From assembly GCA_902362925.1 (NCBI GenBank), contig CABIYL010000015.1: a DNA stretch of 64,000 nt; one strand, given 5' to 3'. Under the pieces are notes generated by a model that was given only the letters and a program-made list of their open reading frames with translations, was not told where the DNA came from and ran no database searches. The stretch is from Pseudoflavonifractor sp902362925 (GTDB lineage Bacteria; Bacillota; Clostridia; Oscillospirales; Oscillospiraceae). Of this stretch, positions 16,806 through 24,743 are shown one piece after another. Every line of letters begins with the position of its first letter. Positions within the stretch are counted from its first letter, which is position 1. Position numbers and translations under genes: made by a program.

Positions 16806-16991
16806 CTAAATAATAAAAGTTTGTTTTTCTGTATTTTTGATTACAATCTCTAATTTTTCTACATCAATGATATGCGTCAATTTGCATTTAGGGCAGAAAA
16901 GAGGAAAATCTTTTAATACAGTATTATGAAATACTTGAACTCTCGTCTTTCCGTTACAAATCGGACATTTTATCCAATATTTTTTAAGCAT
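16806..16991 (-). CDS. cysteine-rich KTR family protein
   Basis: A 61-aa protein with two CxxC pairs (CPICNGKTRVQV and FCPKCKLTHIID), which probably bind one zinc. KTR proteins of this type are encoded after tet(M) in Tn916 (orf6) and near other resistance genes. It is the first gene of the operon behind the MLHSMRIR leader and terminator, 30 bases downstream of the terminator's U-run, and is followed by the radical-SAM methyltransferase. The function is unknown; the constant association with ribosome-protection or methylation genes is the only hint. Confidence 0.85.
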   Translation of the reverse strand: MLKKYWIKCPICNGKTRVQVFHNTVLKDFPLFCPKCKLTHIIDVEKLEIVIKNTEKQTFII

Positions 16992-17020
16992 TATATTTCA
17001 CTCGTCCTTTTTACACAAAA

Positions 17021-17061
17021 AAATGCAGGTCAATCCTCAACATGAGCATTGACCTGCATTT
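17021..17061 (-). terminator. conditional terminator (attenuator) before the KTR-methyltransferase operon
   Basis: A perfect 14-bp stem AAATGCAGGTCAAT / ATTGACCTGCATTT, loop 13, is followed on the minus strand by seven T. It sits 152 bases after the leader peptide stop and 30 bases before the KTR start, so it should block the operon unless read through. The preceding leader contains further foldable segments: CCCAT...ATGGG, and TAAGCAT near the leader stop, complementary to ATGCTTA. Confidence 0.85.
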
Positions 17062-17212
17062 ATAATGCACAGAGCAGTACAACAAAACTAAGGCATAGCT
17101 TGCACTATGTCTATACTATATCTATACGTCGTTAGTTTTTTGTATAGCATCCGCAAAATAAGCATGACAAAAAAGCCCATGTTGAAAATGGGAAAATCCT
17201 TTTTTTCAATGC

Positions 17213-17239
17213 TTATCTAATACGCATGCTATGCAACAT
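17213..17239 (-). CDS. 8-aa leader peptide MLHSMRIR (macrolide-arrest type)
   Basis: An ATG nine bases after AAAGGAGG opens an 8-codon frame, MLHSMRIR, then TAA. The end HSMRxR is the same as in the ErmD leader (MTHSMRLR...), whose MRLR segment stalls ribosomes in the presence of macrolides; Arg-x-Arg (+x+) is a known macrolide arrest motif. It lies 31 bases downstream of a good promoter and upstream of a long attenuator region. Drug-dependent stalling here could free the transcript from the terminator at 17021. Too small to be confirmed by protein homology. Confidence 0.75.
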   Translation of the reverse strand: MLHSMRIR

Positions 17240-17267
17240 AAACGCCGCCTCCTTTTACATAAATTTT

Positions 17268-17296
17268 ATTTTATCAGAAAATCAGTCTACTGTCAA
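17268..17296 (-). promoter_or_regulatory. sigma-A promoter of the KTR-methyltransferase operon
   Basis: The -35 TTGACA (17296-17291) and -10 TAAAAT (17273-17268) are separated by exactly 17 bases. This is a near-consensus promoter reading into the MLHSMRIR leader. Confidence 0.85.
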
Positions 17297-17383
17297 TACA
17301 CAACAGGAAGTATTTAACCTAATGATATGAATTGTGTGGACATATCCAAAAAGAAAGGTGAACTGTAAAATGTAACAGGGTGA

Positions 17384-17746
17384 ATGAAAATGGCAAAAAG
17401 ACCCGTACCATTGTACGACTTTAAGGCTTTCGGGGCAGCTATAAAAGCCGCGAGAAATGAATACGGCGAGAGCCGCAAAAAGGTAAGCGACGAGTTATAT
17501 ATTTCCCCGCGCTACCTTGCGAATATCGAGAACAAGGGACAACAGCCGAGTTTACAGGTATTCTATGACCTTGTAACCCGGTATCATATTTCGGTAGATC
17601 AATTTTTCTTCCCGAACAGCAATGCGGAGAAATCCACCGGGCGGCGGCAGCTTGACGCGCTGCTGGACGGTATGAGCGATAAAGGCATACGGATTGTAAC
17701 CGCAACAGCAAGGGAGATAACGGAAGTCGAAAAAGCAGAGGATTAA
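17384..17746 (+). CDS. XRE-type helix-turn-helix regulator
   Basis: A protein of about 120 aa with an N-terminal HTH (FGAAIKAARNEYGESRKKVS, DELYISPRYLANIENKGQ, PSLQVFYDLVTRYHISVDQF), the lambda-repressor-like fold that controls ICE operons. The C-terminal part (LDALLDGMSDKGIRIVTATA) is helical. Two possible ATG codons are present (17384 and 17390). It is transcribed divergently from the leader-KTR operon, about 90 bases from that promoter, and is followed by the oriT-like repeat and mobC, so it may repress mobilisation genes. Confidence 0.85.
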   Translation: MKMAKRPVPLYDFKAFGAAIKAARNEYGESRKKVSDELYISPRYLANIENKGQQPSLQVFYDLVTRYHISVDQFFFPNSNAEKSTGRRQLDALLDGMSDKGIRIVTATAREITEVEKAED

Positions 17747-17862
17747 CCTCACAATATGAGAAATCGGGAGATTGCAGCGCATGGCGGCTGCAATCTTTTT
17801 TTGCGTCCAAAATCAAAGGAACGCGCAACAAATACCGCCTTTCGGTGGGGGTATGGAGTAGA

Positions 17863-17929
17863 TAGCAAGCACAGCAAACGAGTACCCGTTTGCGGAAAAT
17901 GCTTGTTGGGATAATCCCAAACCCTTATA
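17863..17929. repeat. oriT-like inverted-repeat unit, copy 1
   Basis: The unit reads TAGCAAGCACAGCAAACGAG... and then GCTTGTTGGGATAATCCCAA. Both blocks recur as inverted copies at 23364-23462. It contains internal hairpins (GCAAACG...CGTTTGC and TTGGGATAATCCCAA) and lies 19 bases upstream of mobC. It is a good candidate for the nick region used by the relaxase encoded next to it. Confidence 0.6.
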
Positions 17930-17947
17930 CCGAAAGGCGGTGCGGAA

Positions 17948-18277
17948 ATGGAAAACCGAAAGAGAAATATACAGATGAAGTTTTACGTTACGGAAGAAGA
18001 AAAGCGGCTGATCGACGAGAAGATGAAGCAGCTTCCCATAAAGCAGTATGGGGCATACTTCCGTAAAATGGCGATAGACGGGTATATTCTTGTCGTTGAC
18101 CGAAGCGACACAAAAGCATATATCCGGGAACTGCAAGCGGTGAGCCGGAACATCAACCAAATTGCAAAACGCGCCAATGCGACGGGGACGGTTTACAGGC
18201 AGGATATAGAGGACATTAAAAAGGCGGTGGACGAGATATGGCGGTTACAAAGACGCACCCTATTAAATCAACCTTAA
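17948..18277 (+). CDS. mobC: MobC-type relaxosome accessory protein
   Basis: A 109-aa ribbon-helix-helix-like protein of the plasmid MobC family that helps the relaxase open oriT. The N-terminus NRKRNIQMKFYVTEEEKRLI is a typical RHH start, and the C-terminal ELQAVSRNINQIAKRANATG is the conserved MobC signature. It starts 19 bases after the oriT-like unit and overlaps the relaxase by 40 bases in another frame, so the two proteins are cotranslated. Confidence 0.92.
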   Translation: MENRKRNIQMKFYVTEEEKRLIDEKMKQLPIKQYGAYFRKMAIDGYILVVDRSDTKAYIRELQAVSRNINQIAKRANATGTVYRQDIEDIKKAVDEIWRLQRRTLLNQP

Positions 18278-19572
18278 AGGCTGCGATAGACTATATCTTA
18301 AATCCCGAAAAGACAGACGGGAAGCTGCTTGCGTCCTCTTTCGGCTGCGGGCTGGAAACCGCCGATATTGAGTTTGCATGGACGCGGGAAGCTGCCGGAG
18401 ATCGCGGCACACATTTAGGGCGGCACTTGATACAATCCTTTGCGGTGGGAGAAACCACACCGGAAGAAGCGCACAAAATCGGCATGGAACTTGCCGGGGC
18501 GGTATTAGGCGGCAAGTATGAGTTTGTTTTGACAACTCACGTCGATAAAGACCATCTGCATAATCACTTGATTTTCAACGCGGTTAGCTTCGTTGACTAC
18601 AAAAAGTACCATTCCAACAAGCAAAGCTATCACTTTATCCGGCGCACCAGCGACAGGATATGTAAAGAGCATGGGCTATCCGTCGTCGTACCGGGACAGG
18701 ACAAGGGAAAAAGCTATGCAGAATACACCGCCGAAAAGCAAGGGACAAGCTACAAAGCAAAGCTGAAAACGGCGATAGATACTCTCATTCCCCAAGTGAA
18801 AGATTTTGACGAACTGCTGCGCCGCTTGCAGGAAATGGGGTATGAAATCAAACAGGGCAAATACATTTCCTTTCGCGCTGCCGGACAGGAACGGTTTACC
18901 CGCACAAAGACGCTCGGCGCGGCCTATACGGAAGAAGCGATAAAGGAGCGTATCAAGGGCGTGTATGTTGCCAAAACAAAAACGCTGCGGGAAGATAAGA
19001 AAATCCGGCTTGTCGTCGATCTTGAAAACAGTATCAAAGCCCAACAGTCGGCGGGCTATGAACGGTGGGCAAAAATCCATAATCTGAAACAGGCTGCTAA
19101 AAGCATGAACTTCCTAACCGAAAACAAGATTGAGTATTATAGCGAACTTGAAAGCAAGATAGCCGATATTATGACCGCTCATGACGCGGCGGCAAAGGCG
19201 GTTAAGGAAGTGGAACAGCGTATGTCTGATTTGTCGCTGCTTATCAAGCACACCACCACATACCGACAGTTAAAACCGATTTACGATGAATACCGAAAAT
19301 CGCCGGACAAGGAAAAGTATCTGCGGGGGCATGAAAGCGAAATTATCCTGTTTGAAGCTGCGGCAAGGGCATTAAAGGAAATGCAGATAAAGAAGCTGCC
19401 CGATCTCGCCGCGCTGCGCAAGGAGTATAGAAGCTTAAACGACAGGAAAACCAAATTGTATGAAGATTATCGGCAAGCCAAGAAGCAAATGCAGGAATAC
19501 GGCGTTGTCAAAAAGAACGTCGATAGTATTCTTTACCCGTCCCAAAGCAGGGCGCGGGAGCAGGAGCGATAA
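18238..19572 (+). CDS. mobA: MOBP-type relaxase/mobilization nuclease
   Basis: A 444-aa relaxase that nicks oriT and pilots the strand. The N-terminal nuclease domain has a tyrosine in AIDYILNPEKT and the metal-binding histidines in THVDKDHLHNHLIFN (HxxxHxHxH-like). YHFIRRTSDRICKEHGLSVV is the family's usual third block. The C-terminal half is coiled coil (IADIMTAHDAAAKAVKEVEQ). It follows mobC with an overlap. It is the relaxase of backbone B; that of backbone A must lie outside the window. Confidence 0.93.
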   Translation: MAVTKTHPIKSTLKAAIDYILNPEKTDGKLLASSFGCGLETADIEFAWTREAAGDRGTHLGRHLIQSFAVGETTPEEAHKIGMELAGAVLGGKYEFVLTTHVDKDHLHNHLIFNAVSFVDYKKYHSNKQSYHFIRRTSDRICKEHGLSVVVPGQDKGKSYAEYTAEKQGTSYKAKLKTAIDTLIPQVKDFDELLRRLQEMGYEIKQGKYISFRAAGQERFTRTKTLGAAYTEEAIKERIKGVYVAKTKTLREDKKIRLVVDLENSIKAQQSAGYERWAKIHNLKQAAKSMNFLTENKIEYYSELESKIADIMTAHDAAAKAVKEVEQRMSDLSLLIKHTTTYRQLKPIYDEYRKSPDKEKYLRGHESEIILFEAAARALKEMQIKKLPDLAALRKEYRSLNDRKTKLYEDYRQAKKQMQEYGVVKKNVDSILYPSQSRAREQER

Positions 19573-19683
19573 GGCGCAAAACATGGGGTGGCAAGTGGAA
19601 TGTTAAGGGCTGAAAACGCCTGTGTTTCTGCGGCTTCCAGCGCATGAAAACGACATAGACGATAAAGTATATTCAAACCCGCA

Positions 19684-19708
19684 AAAACGGCTTTCTAATT
19701 GTCCACGC
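19684..19708 (+). repeat. 25-bp repeat, inverted partner at 61919-61943
   Basis: A run of 25 bases beginning AAAACGGCTTTCTAATTG and ending in TCCACGC occurs here and, exactly reverse-complemented, at 61919-61943. Both copies lie between genes of backbone B. The 110-bp gap between the relaxase stop and the terminator has no other feature. Confidence 0.6.
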
Positions 19709-19720
19709 AAGGACAAAAAA

Positions 19721-19766
19721 AGAACAGGGGCGCGGTGCCGGAAATCGGCAACCGCGCCCCTGTTCT
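19721..19766 (-). terminator. rho-independent terminator between relaxase and TTRAP genes
   Basis: A 16-bp perfect stem AGAACAGGGGCGCGGT / ACCGCGCCCCTGTTCT has an additional inner GCCG-CGGC pair and is followed on the minus strand by TTTTTTTG. It ends the minus-strand operon that includes the antirestriction gene and TTRAP. Confidence 0.9.
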
Positions 19767-19773
19767 CTATGGG

Positions 19774-19983
19774 CTATTCCTCGTCGGTCAAGATAAACTC
19801 CCTTTCGGAAAACTCGCTGTCCGTCATGGCTTGCAGCTTGTTCACCGCTGCGGCGGCAAGCTGGCGCATATCCTCGTCCATGTAGGGCATGGCGGCAAGG
19901 ATATTTTCAAGCGTTGTTTCCCGGCTGTCCTCGGCGTAGATCGCAACAATGTTTTCTTCCTCAATGGTAAAGCGGGTATTCAT
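19774..19983 (-). CDS. TTRAP family (transposon-transfer assisting) protein
   Basis: A 69-aa acidic protein (MNTRFTIEEENIVAIYAEDS, then NILAAMPYMDEDMRQLA) of the transposon-transfer assisting protein family described from Clostridial conjugative transposons. It directly follows the large antirestriction gene with a four-base gap and is the last gene of that operon, before a strong terminator. The function in transfer is inferred from the family name and context only. Confidence 0.85.
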   Translation of the reverse strand: MNTRFTIEEENIVAIYAEDSRETTLENILAAMPYMDEDMRQLAAAAVNKLQAMTDSEFSEREFILTDEE

Positions 19984-19987
19984 GCTA

Positions 19988-22900
19988 TCAAACCTCCAAA
20001 TCCTTTTTATGCTCTTTCTGTTTATCTTTCGGCTGCTGCGCCGCCTGTTTCTTGTATTCGTCCAGCTTCTTCAAAATGGACGGTTTTTTCTGCGGCTGTT
20101 CCCGTTTCTCGGCTTTTACCGCTTTTGCAAGGTCGGTAACGGAAATCGCTTCCCCCGCCTTTGCCCGCTGCTCAAAATCTGCAACGGTGGGCGTTTGCGG
20201 CGTATTGTTGATAAGCCCGTCAAAATTGTTGTCGTTCTGCTCTATGGTGTCCTCGACGTGCTTTAAGGGATTATCCCGCTGCGGCTGCTCGGCGGCTATG
20301 GCATAAGCCTGTGTGCCATTCCCCATAATGAGATACTTCCCGTCCTCCGACGCATGGTGAAAACCAAATCCCGCCGCTTCGATCTGTTCACGGCTCATAT
20401 CGGTAATATGAAAATTGCCCCTCGGCGTTCTAACGGTTTCACCCGTCAAAAGGCTGTCGGGGGTCGCTTCCGGCTGCTGCTTTTCAAGCTGCCCGTCCTT
20501 GTAGGAATATCCTTGCGCCGCGATTGCTTCAAGGGTCTTGCCCGTAACGTCGCCATAAATCCGCTTGTCTGCGTCAACCAGCATTTGCAAAGTGTCTTGT
20601 ACGGTGTCGGACAAGGCTTGCTGCTGTTCGGGCGGCAGCTTGTCAAATACGGGGGTCTGCTGCTCCTGCAAAAACTCCGGCACTTGCTGAAAACCGATAC
20701 TGTCTACATAGTGGGCGGTGTCCTCGTCGTTCTGATGAAGCACAACAATGTCGGAAACGGAAAGGCTATGCCCCTTAAAGTCGGCGGGGTGGTCGATATT
20801 AAACCTTTCCCAAATGTCGCCCAGCGTCATATCCTTTGTAAGCGGTGCAGTATAGACGAGTTCATAATTTACCCGGTCAATGGTAAGTCCAGCCGCTTGC
20901 AGACGGTCATAAGGCTCAAAGCGCAAGTCCCTTGTTTCGTCCCCGCGCTTTAACTGATAAATGGAAAAGGTATCGCCCTGCTCCTGCTCGGCTTGCCGCT
21001 GCTGCTGCAACTCGGTAAAATGCCCCTCAATCTCGGTAATGAGTTCCTTTGCGGTGGTCTGTATTGTTTCAAGGGACGCTTTTAACTCGGTCATTTCCTT
21101 GCCGCTGCTCCAACCAGCCACATAGCCGAAAGAGTAATCGGAAGTATCAAGGCCGAAATGCTGGCAAACCGTATAAGCGACGCTTTCCGCTTCTACCTCG
21201 CAGGTATGGCGGTCAACGCGGTTTTGCTGCTCCGGCGGGGCGTTTAAGTCTACGTCGTGCAGCTTCGCATGGGCGATTTCGTGAATGGCGGTCTTTACCG
21301 CCTGTAATTCACTCACGCCCTCTTTGATTGCAATACGCTTGTCGGTCAAACTGAAATACCCATTTGCGCCGTTTGTGATCTGCTCAAATGCAATCGGGAC
21401 GGGGGACGCTTTTTCAAGGGCGGCGAAAAAATCCTCGTACTGCTCCACATCGGCAAGCAGCGGTTTAACGGAAAGGTCGGGAAACTCCTTGCCCTCGGTC
21501 TGCGAAATATCAAAGACGGTTATAACCTTAAAGGCGGGGACGGTGATTTCCTTTTCTTCCTTTACCACTTTTCCCTCGCGGTCAAGCATGGGCTTTCTCG
21601 TTTCGGGGTCGATTTTATCAACCAGCTTTTTCACCTTGTAGGGCGCGGGGGCAAAGATTTTAATGCCTTTCTCGCCTTTCTTTACATGGCGGTCAAACTC
21701 CTTTTCCCATTGACGGAAGCCCATTACCAAATTGCCGCCCTGCATAGCAATTAGGATAGTGTTATTCAAACTATAATCATGGAACTTTGACATAGCGGTT
21801 AGAAACTCTTTGTAGCGGTCGCTGTCAAAAATCGCCTGTACGCCCTGTTCCAAACGCGCGGTGATCTCCTTTACCTTTTCGGCGGGCTTTTCGGAAGTAA
21901 GGATAATGGGGACGACGGGGCGGGGCTGCTGCGGCTCTGCGGCCTGTGCGTCTGCTTGCTGCGTTTCGGCTGCGTCCATATAGGCTTTGTCCTGTTCGCC
22001 GCGCTCCGGCTGCGGGTAACTCATAATGCGGTATTCTTCCGGCACTTCGCGCCCCTCAAACTGCCGTTCCCACTCGTCGCCGCTTTCCACGATATAGCCG
22101 TACTCGGTAAACGCGCCTTTTTCCTGCGCGGCAGCGTTCCTGCCAAAAGTAGAAAGGTCAATGCCGCCTTTCCATTCTTCGGGCATTTGTACCATGCCGG
22201 ATTGATTTAAGTAATAGTCGCCCAAATCGTGGTAGTTATGTACTTCGGGGATATGGACGTAAAAATCCACGTTGTAGGTGAAGTCAATTACCTGTCCAAT
22301 ATTTGCAAGCCCGTTTTTCTGCTGCAAAGCTGCGTTCAGCTTGCCAACCTCGGCGGGGTCAAGCTGTTCGAGCCGCGCCGCAAGAAAATTGAGTTCGTCC
22401 ACGTCGGCGGCGCATACCATTTCATAAGGCAAGGCAATATGTTTCTCCGGGTCGTCGGAATAGCCGCGAATGGAAAAATCCTGCGGGTTGTCGGCGGTAA
22501 TGCCGACGTTCCGCATAGCTTCGTGCAACTGCTCCTTTGTGGCGGGCATATCCAACCAATAGCCGCCGGGGTCGCCCGCGTCAAAGCGGCTGCGGTTGCC
22601 TATCATAATAGAAAACTGTTCGCTCATGTGTTCACGCTCCTTTTCCTGCCCGGTATTTTCGGGGATAGCTGCCGCCTGTTGCTGCTGCGGGGGTTCTTCG
22701 CCCTCTATGGTGTAGTCCGGCATGAGCATACCGTTTACTTTGAAATAGTCGGCGTACTCCTGCGGGATAGGCGGGGAGATTTCCGTAAACAAGCGGTCAT
22801 ACGCTTTGATACGCCCATTCAGATACTTTTCCATAGCTGCCTTGTCGGTGAAAACCTTTCTATCTTGTCCGGCAATCTTCGCTTGGGTTCTGCTTGGGCT

Positions 22901-23335
22901 GTTGGTGCGCACGCTCCATGTAAGCGTCCATGAATACGGGATAGATTTCTGCGCTTCTTTGTCGTAGCGGGTATTCTCGTAAATGTAGTAATTCATCTGA
23001 TATACCCGGTTGCTGCGAATATGGCGGTTATGCTCGGTGGTCTGCCACTCGTTAGCGGTGTGCTGGACGTGCGGCGTTCTCACATATTCAAGTGTTTTAT
23101 CCAGCAAAAGCGTTCTTCCCGCCTGTTCTTCCCATGCGGCGGCGCGTTCTTTAAGGTCGTCAAAAATCGCCTGTTCTGCCGCCGCGCTTTCGCTGCGCAT
23201 GGAAAGTAGCTGCGCAATCGGCAAGGAAGCATAAGGGGCAATCTCCCTGTCCTTTGCTTCAAAATATATCCGGCGTTCTATCCGCATGGTTTCGGCGGCT
23301 TCTAATTTGTCATGGTCGTATGAGGAATACGGCAT
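19988..23335 (-). CDS. multidomain antirestriction protein (ArdA-like, ArdC-like, YodL, DUF4316)
   Basis: A 1115-aa modular protein. Residues ~1-220 resemble DUF3849-type ICE proteins (SLPIAQLLSMRSESAAAEQA). About 235-440 is an ArdA-like DNA-mimic region (FDAGDPGGYWLDMPATKEQL, acidic). About 490-790 is ArdC-like: an N-terminal ssDNA-binding type domain (FLTAMSKFHDYSLNNTILIA, MGFRQWEKEFDRHVKKGEKG) and a zinc peptidase with HEIAHAKLH. A YodL domain (LGDIWERFNIDHPADFKGHS) and a DUF4316 end (NNFDGLINNTPQTPTVADFE) follow. ArdA and ArdC are known to protect incoming plasmid DNA from restriction, so the protein probably shields the element just after entry. Fusing all these modules in one chain is typical of large Clostridial ICEs. 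Confidence 0.9.
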   Translation of the reverse strand: MPYSSYDHDKLEAAETMRIERRIYFEAKDREIAPYASLPIAQLLSMRSESAAAEQAIFDDLKERAAAWEEQAGRTLLLDKTLEYVRTPHVQHTANEWQTTEHNRHIRSNRVYQMNYYIYENTRYDKEAQKSIPYSWTLTWSVRTNSPSRTQAKIAGQDRKVFTDKAAMEKYLNGRIKAYDRLFTEISPPIPQEYADYFKVNGMLMPDYTIEGEEPPQQQQAAAIPENTGQEKEREHMSEQFSIMIGNRSRFDAGDPGGYWLDMPATKEQLHEAMRNVGITADNPQDFSIRGYSDDPEKHIALPYEMVCAADVDELNFLAARLEQLDPAEVGKLNAALQQKNGLANIGQVIDFTYNVDFYVHIPEVHNYHDLGDYYLNQSGMVQMPEEWKGGIDLSTFGRNAAAQEKGAFTEYGYIVESGDEWERQFEGREVPEEYRIMSYPQPERGEQDKAYMDAAETQQADAQAAEPQQPRPVVPIILTSEKPAEKVKEITARLEQGVQAIFDSDRYKEFLTAMSKFHDYSLNNTILIAMQGGNLVMGFRQWEKEFDRHVKKGEKGIKIFAPAPYKVKKLVDKIDPETRKPMLDREGKVVKEEKEITVPAFKVITVFDISQTEGKEFPDLSVKPLLADVEQYEDFFAALEKASPVPIAFEQITNGANGYFSLTDKRIAIKEGVSELQAVKTAIHEIAHAKLHDVDLNAPPEQQNRVDRHTCEVEAESVAYTVCQHFGLDTSDYSFGYVAGWSSGKEMTELKASLETIQTTAKELITEIEGHFTELQQQRQAEQEQGDTFSIYQLKRGDETRDLRFEPYDRLQAAGLTIDRVNYELVYTAPLTKDMTLGDIWERFNIDHPADFKGHSLSVSDIVVLHQNDEDTAHYVDSIGFQQVPEFLQEQQTPVFDKLPPEQQQALSDTVQDTLQMLVDADKRIYGDVTGKTLEAIAAQGYSYKDGQLEKQQPEATPDSLLTGETVRTPRGNFHITDMSREQIEAAGFGFHHASEDGKYLIMGNGTQAYAIAAEQPQRDNPLKHVEDTIEQNDNNFDGLINNTPQTPTVADFEQRAKAGEAISVTDLAKAVKAEKREQPQKKPSILKKLDEYKKQAAQQPKDKQKEHKKDLEV

Positions 23336-23363
23336 ATTCTTTCATCACGTCCTTTCTCGGTCA

Positions 23364-23462
23364 TATAAGGGTTTGGGACTATCCCAACAAGCAAAATGCC
23401 CGCGCTCTCTATGGGAAGCGCGGGCATTTCTCGCAAACGGGTACTCGTTTGCTGTGCTTGCT
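23364..23462. repeat. oriT-like inverted-repeat unit, copy 2, with an extra GC hairpin
   Basis: This is the reverse complement of the 17863-17929 unit in two blocks (23364-23391 and 23431-23462; the latter exact over 32 bases). A GC-rich hairpin ATGCCCGCGC...GCGCGGGCAT (23396-23427) is inserted between the blocks. It lies between the Cys-rich VLP gene and the antirestriction gene, so it is read into that operon. Confidence 0.6.
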
Positions 23463-23829
23463 ATGTAGTTGTTTTTATCCGTAAACGCCTGTTTCTCTCG
23501 CTTTGGGCTTTCTGTCTGCGGCGTATCTTTGCCGCGCAATCGGGGCAGTATTTCGCCCGGTTGCTGCCCGCCGCAAACGTGCTGCCGCATACCGCGCAAC
23601 GCTTCAAATCGGTTTCCCCGCTGCGGGTGATCTGTTCGCAAAGCTGCCTGTCGGCGGGTAATACCGCTTCGCGGAAATAGCGGCATAGCAGCGAATAGCT
23701 GATACTCTGCACACAAACGCAAGTTTCCCCGTCGTCCAGCAGCAGACAATTCCCGCAATCGTTGTTTGCACAAGCGGCGCGGGTCATTTTCTTTACGGCG
23801 CGGTATTGCTTTTCATCAAGCCTTATCAT
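23461..23829 (-). CDS. cysteine-rich VLP domain protein
   Basis: A 122-aa protein that starts IRLDEKQYRAVKKMTRAACA and carries many cysteines: CANNDCGNCLLLDDGETCVC, later CAVCGSTFAAGSN with YCPDCAAKIRRR. The last is a treble-clef-like zinc ribbon followed by a basic tail. The family (Cys-rich VLP) is common in Clostridial ICEs next to topB. The start overlaps the end of topB by four bases. It is probably a DNA-binding accessory protein; the function is unproven. Confidence 0.85.
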   Translation of the reverse strand: MIRLDEKQYRAVKKMTRAACANNDCGNCLLLDDGETCVCVQSISYSLLCRYFREAVLPADRQLCEQITRSGETDLKRCAVCGSTFAAGSNRAKYCPDCAAKIRRRQKAQSERNRRLRIKTTT

Positions 23830-24486
23830 TTTCGGTTCTGCTCGACGCGGAAGTTTACATACTTGCCGCCTGTGTCGGCAAGCAGCACAACTCCGTCAAA
23901 GGTCTTTCCCGTCTTGGTCGAGTACATACCTTTGATTTTTACCTTTCCGTCTTTCAAAAGGGCGGCGGCAATCGCCTTTGTGAAAGCCTTTTTGCGCTGC
24001 TCAAAAAAGCGGTCATTCTTCCACATCACAAAGCTGCAAGCCCTGTCGGAGCAGTAAAAGTTTTTCTTGCCCTCGTAAACCGCCGCGCCGCAACGGGGGC
24101 AAGTGCCGATTGCTTCCCGCTGCGGGGTAAACAGCTTCGCTTTATCCTCGGAAATCGCGGAATAGGTCTTGACAAGCCCCGCTGTCATTTCCTCAATCCC
24201 GCGCATGAAGTCGGCGGGGCTGTCGCTGCCCTTTGCAATCCCGGTAAGGCGCGTTTCCCATTCTGCCGTAAGCTGCGGGGACGTAAGGCTGTCGGGCAGA
24301 ATAGCGACAAGGTTATACCCGTCCTTTGTGGGGATTAGCTTTTTGCCCTTGCGCTCGGCAAAGCCCGCGCTAATGAGTTTTTCAATGATACCCGCCCGCG
24401 TCGCGGTGGTGCCTAACCCTTTGCGCTCCGCGTCCTCCGGCGTGTCCTCCTTTCCCGCACTCTCCATAGCCGAAAGTAACGTATCT
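23826..24486 (-). pseudogene. topB: topoisomerase III, C-terminal part (gene split by element B)
   Basis: This continues the topB frame of 31204-32617: (T)EDTLLSAMESAGKEDTPEDA, then KGLGTTATRAGIIEKLISAG, the gyrase-like IA topoisomerase core end. It also carries a C-terminal zinc ribbon (CPRCGAAVYEGKKNFYCSDR, then ACSFVMWK). The frame is intact to its natural stop; only the insertion at 24487-31204 separates the halves. An internal ATG at 24467 exists, but a product lacking the active-site Tyr would be inactive as a topoisomerase. Confidence 0.9.
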
Positions 24487-24518
24487 TCTGTGAGGATTTG
24501 TCAAGGTAGGATGTGGAT

Positions 24519-24677
24519 TTATTTCTTTTTGCTGGTACATTCATTCATAATCAATGTATTCACGCTGTCCGTAAAAGTCCGCTTGGTATTCTGCGGAAAA
24601 TGTACCCTTACCCGATAAGTGGTATTGCCTATCTTTTTCTTGAAATGCTCTGTATTCACTTTCTTTACTTCTTCCAT
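24519..24677 (-). CDS. tnpW: TnpW family transposon-encoded protein
   Basis: A 52-aa protein (MEEVKKVNTEHFKKKIGNTT, then YRVRVHF...SVNTLI) matching the TnpW pattern of a basic beta segment followed by a short helix. I chose the ATG at 24677 after GGGAGAGAAG over the longer frame. It is the gene closest to the left end of element B. Confidence 0.75.
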   Translation of the reverse strand: MEEVKKVNTEHFKKKIGNTTYRVRVHFPQNTKRTFTDSVNTLIMNECTSKKK

Positions 24678-24743
24678 GTTCTTCTCTCCCTTCATGCAAA
24701 AAGGACAGCTACAAACCATTACTTGTAAACTGCCCTTTCGCTG

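Noticed and set aside
17100..17300. tet(M) leader and a missing tet(M) gene
   Set aside because: The leader layout recalls the attenuator of tet(M), but the peptide ends in MRIR and no tet(M) sequence is present, so a tetracycline link cannot be supported.
22229..22933. Plus-strand open frame of 234 codons inside the antirestriction gene
   Set aside because: Antisense shadow of a GC-rich coding region; no domain or ribosome site.
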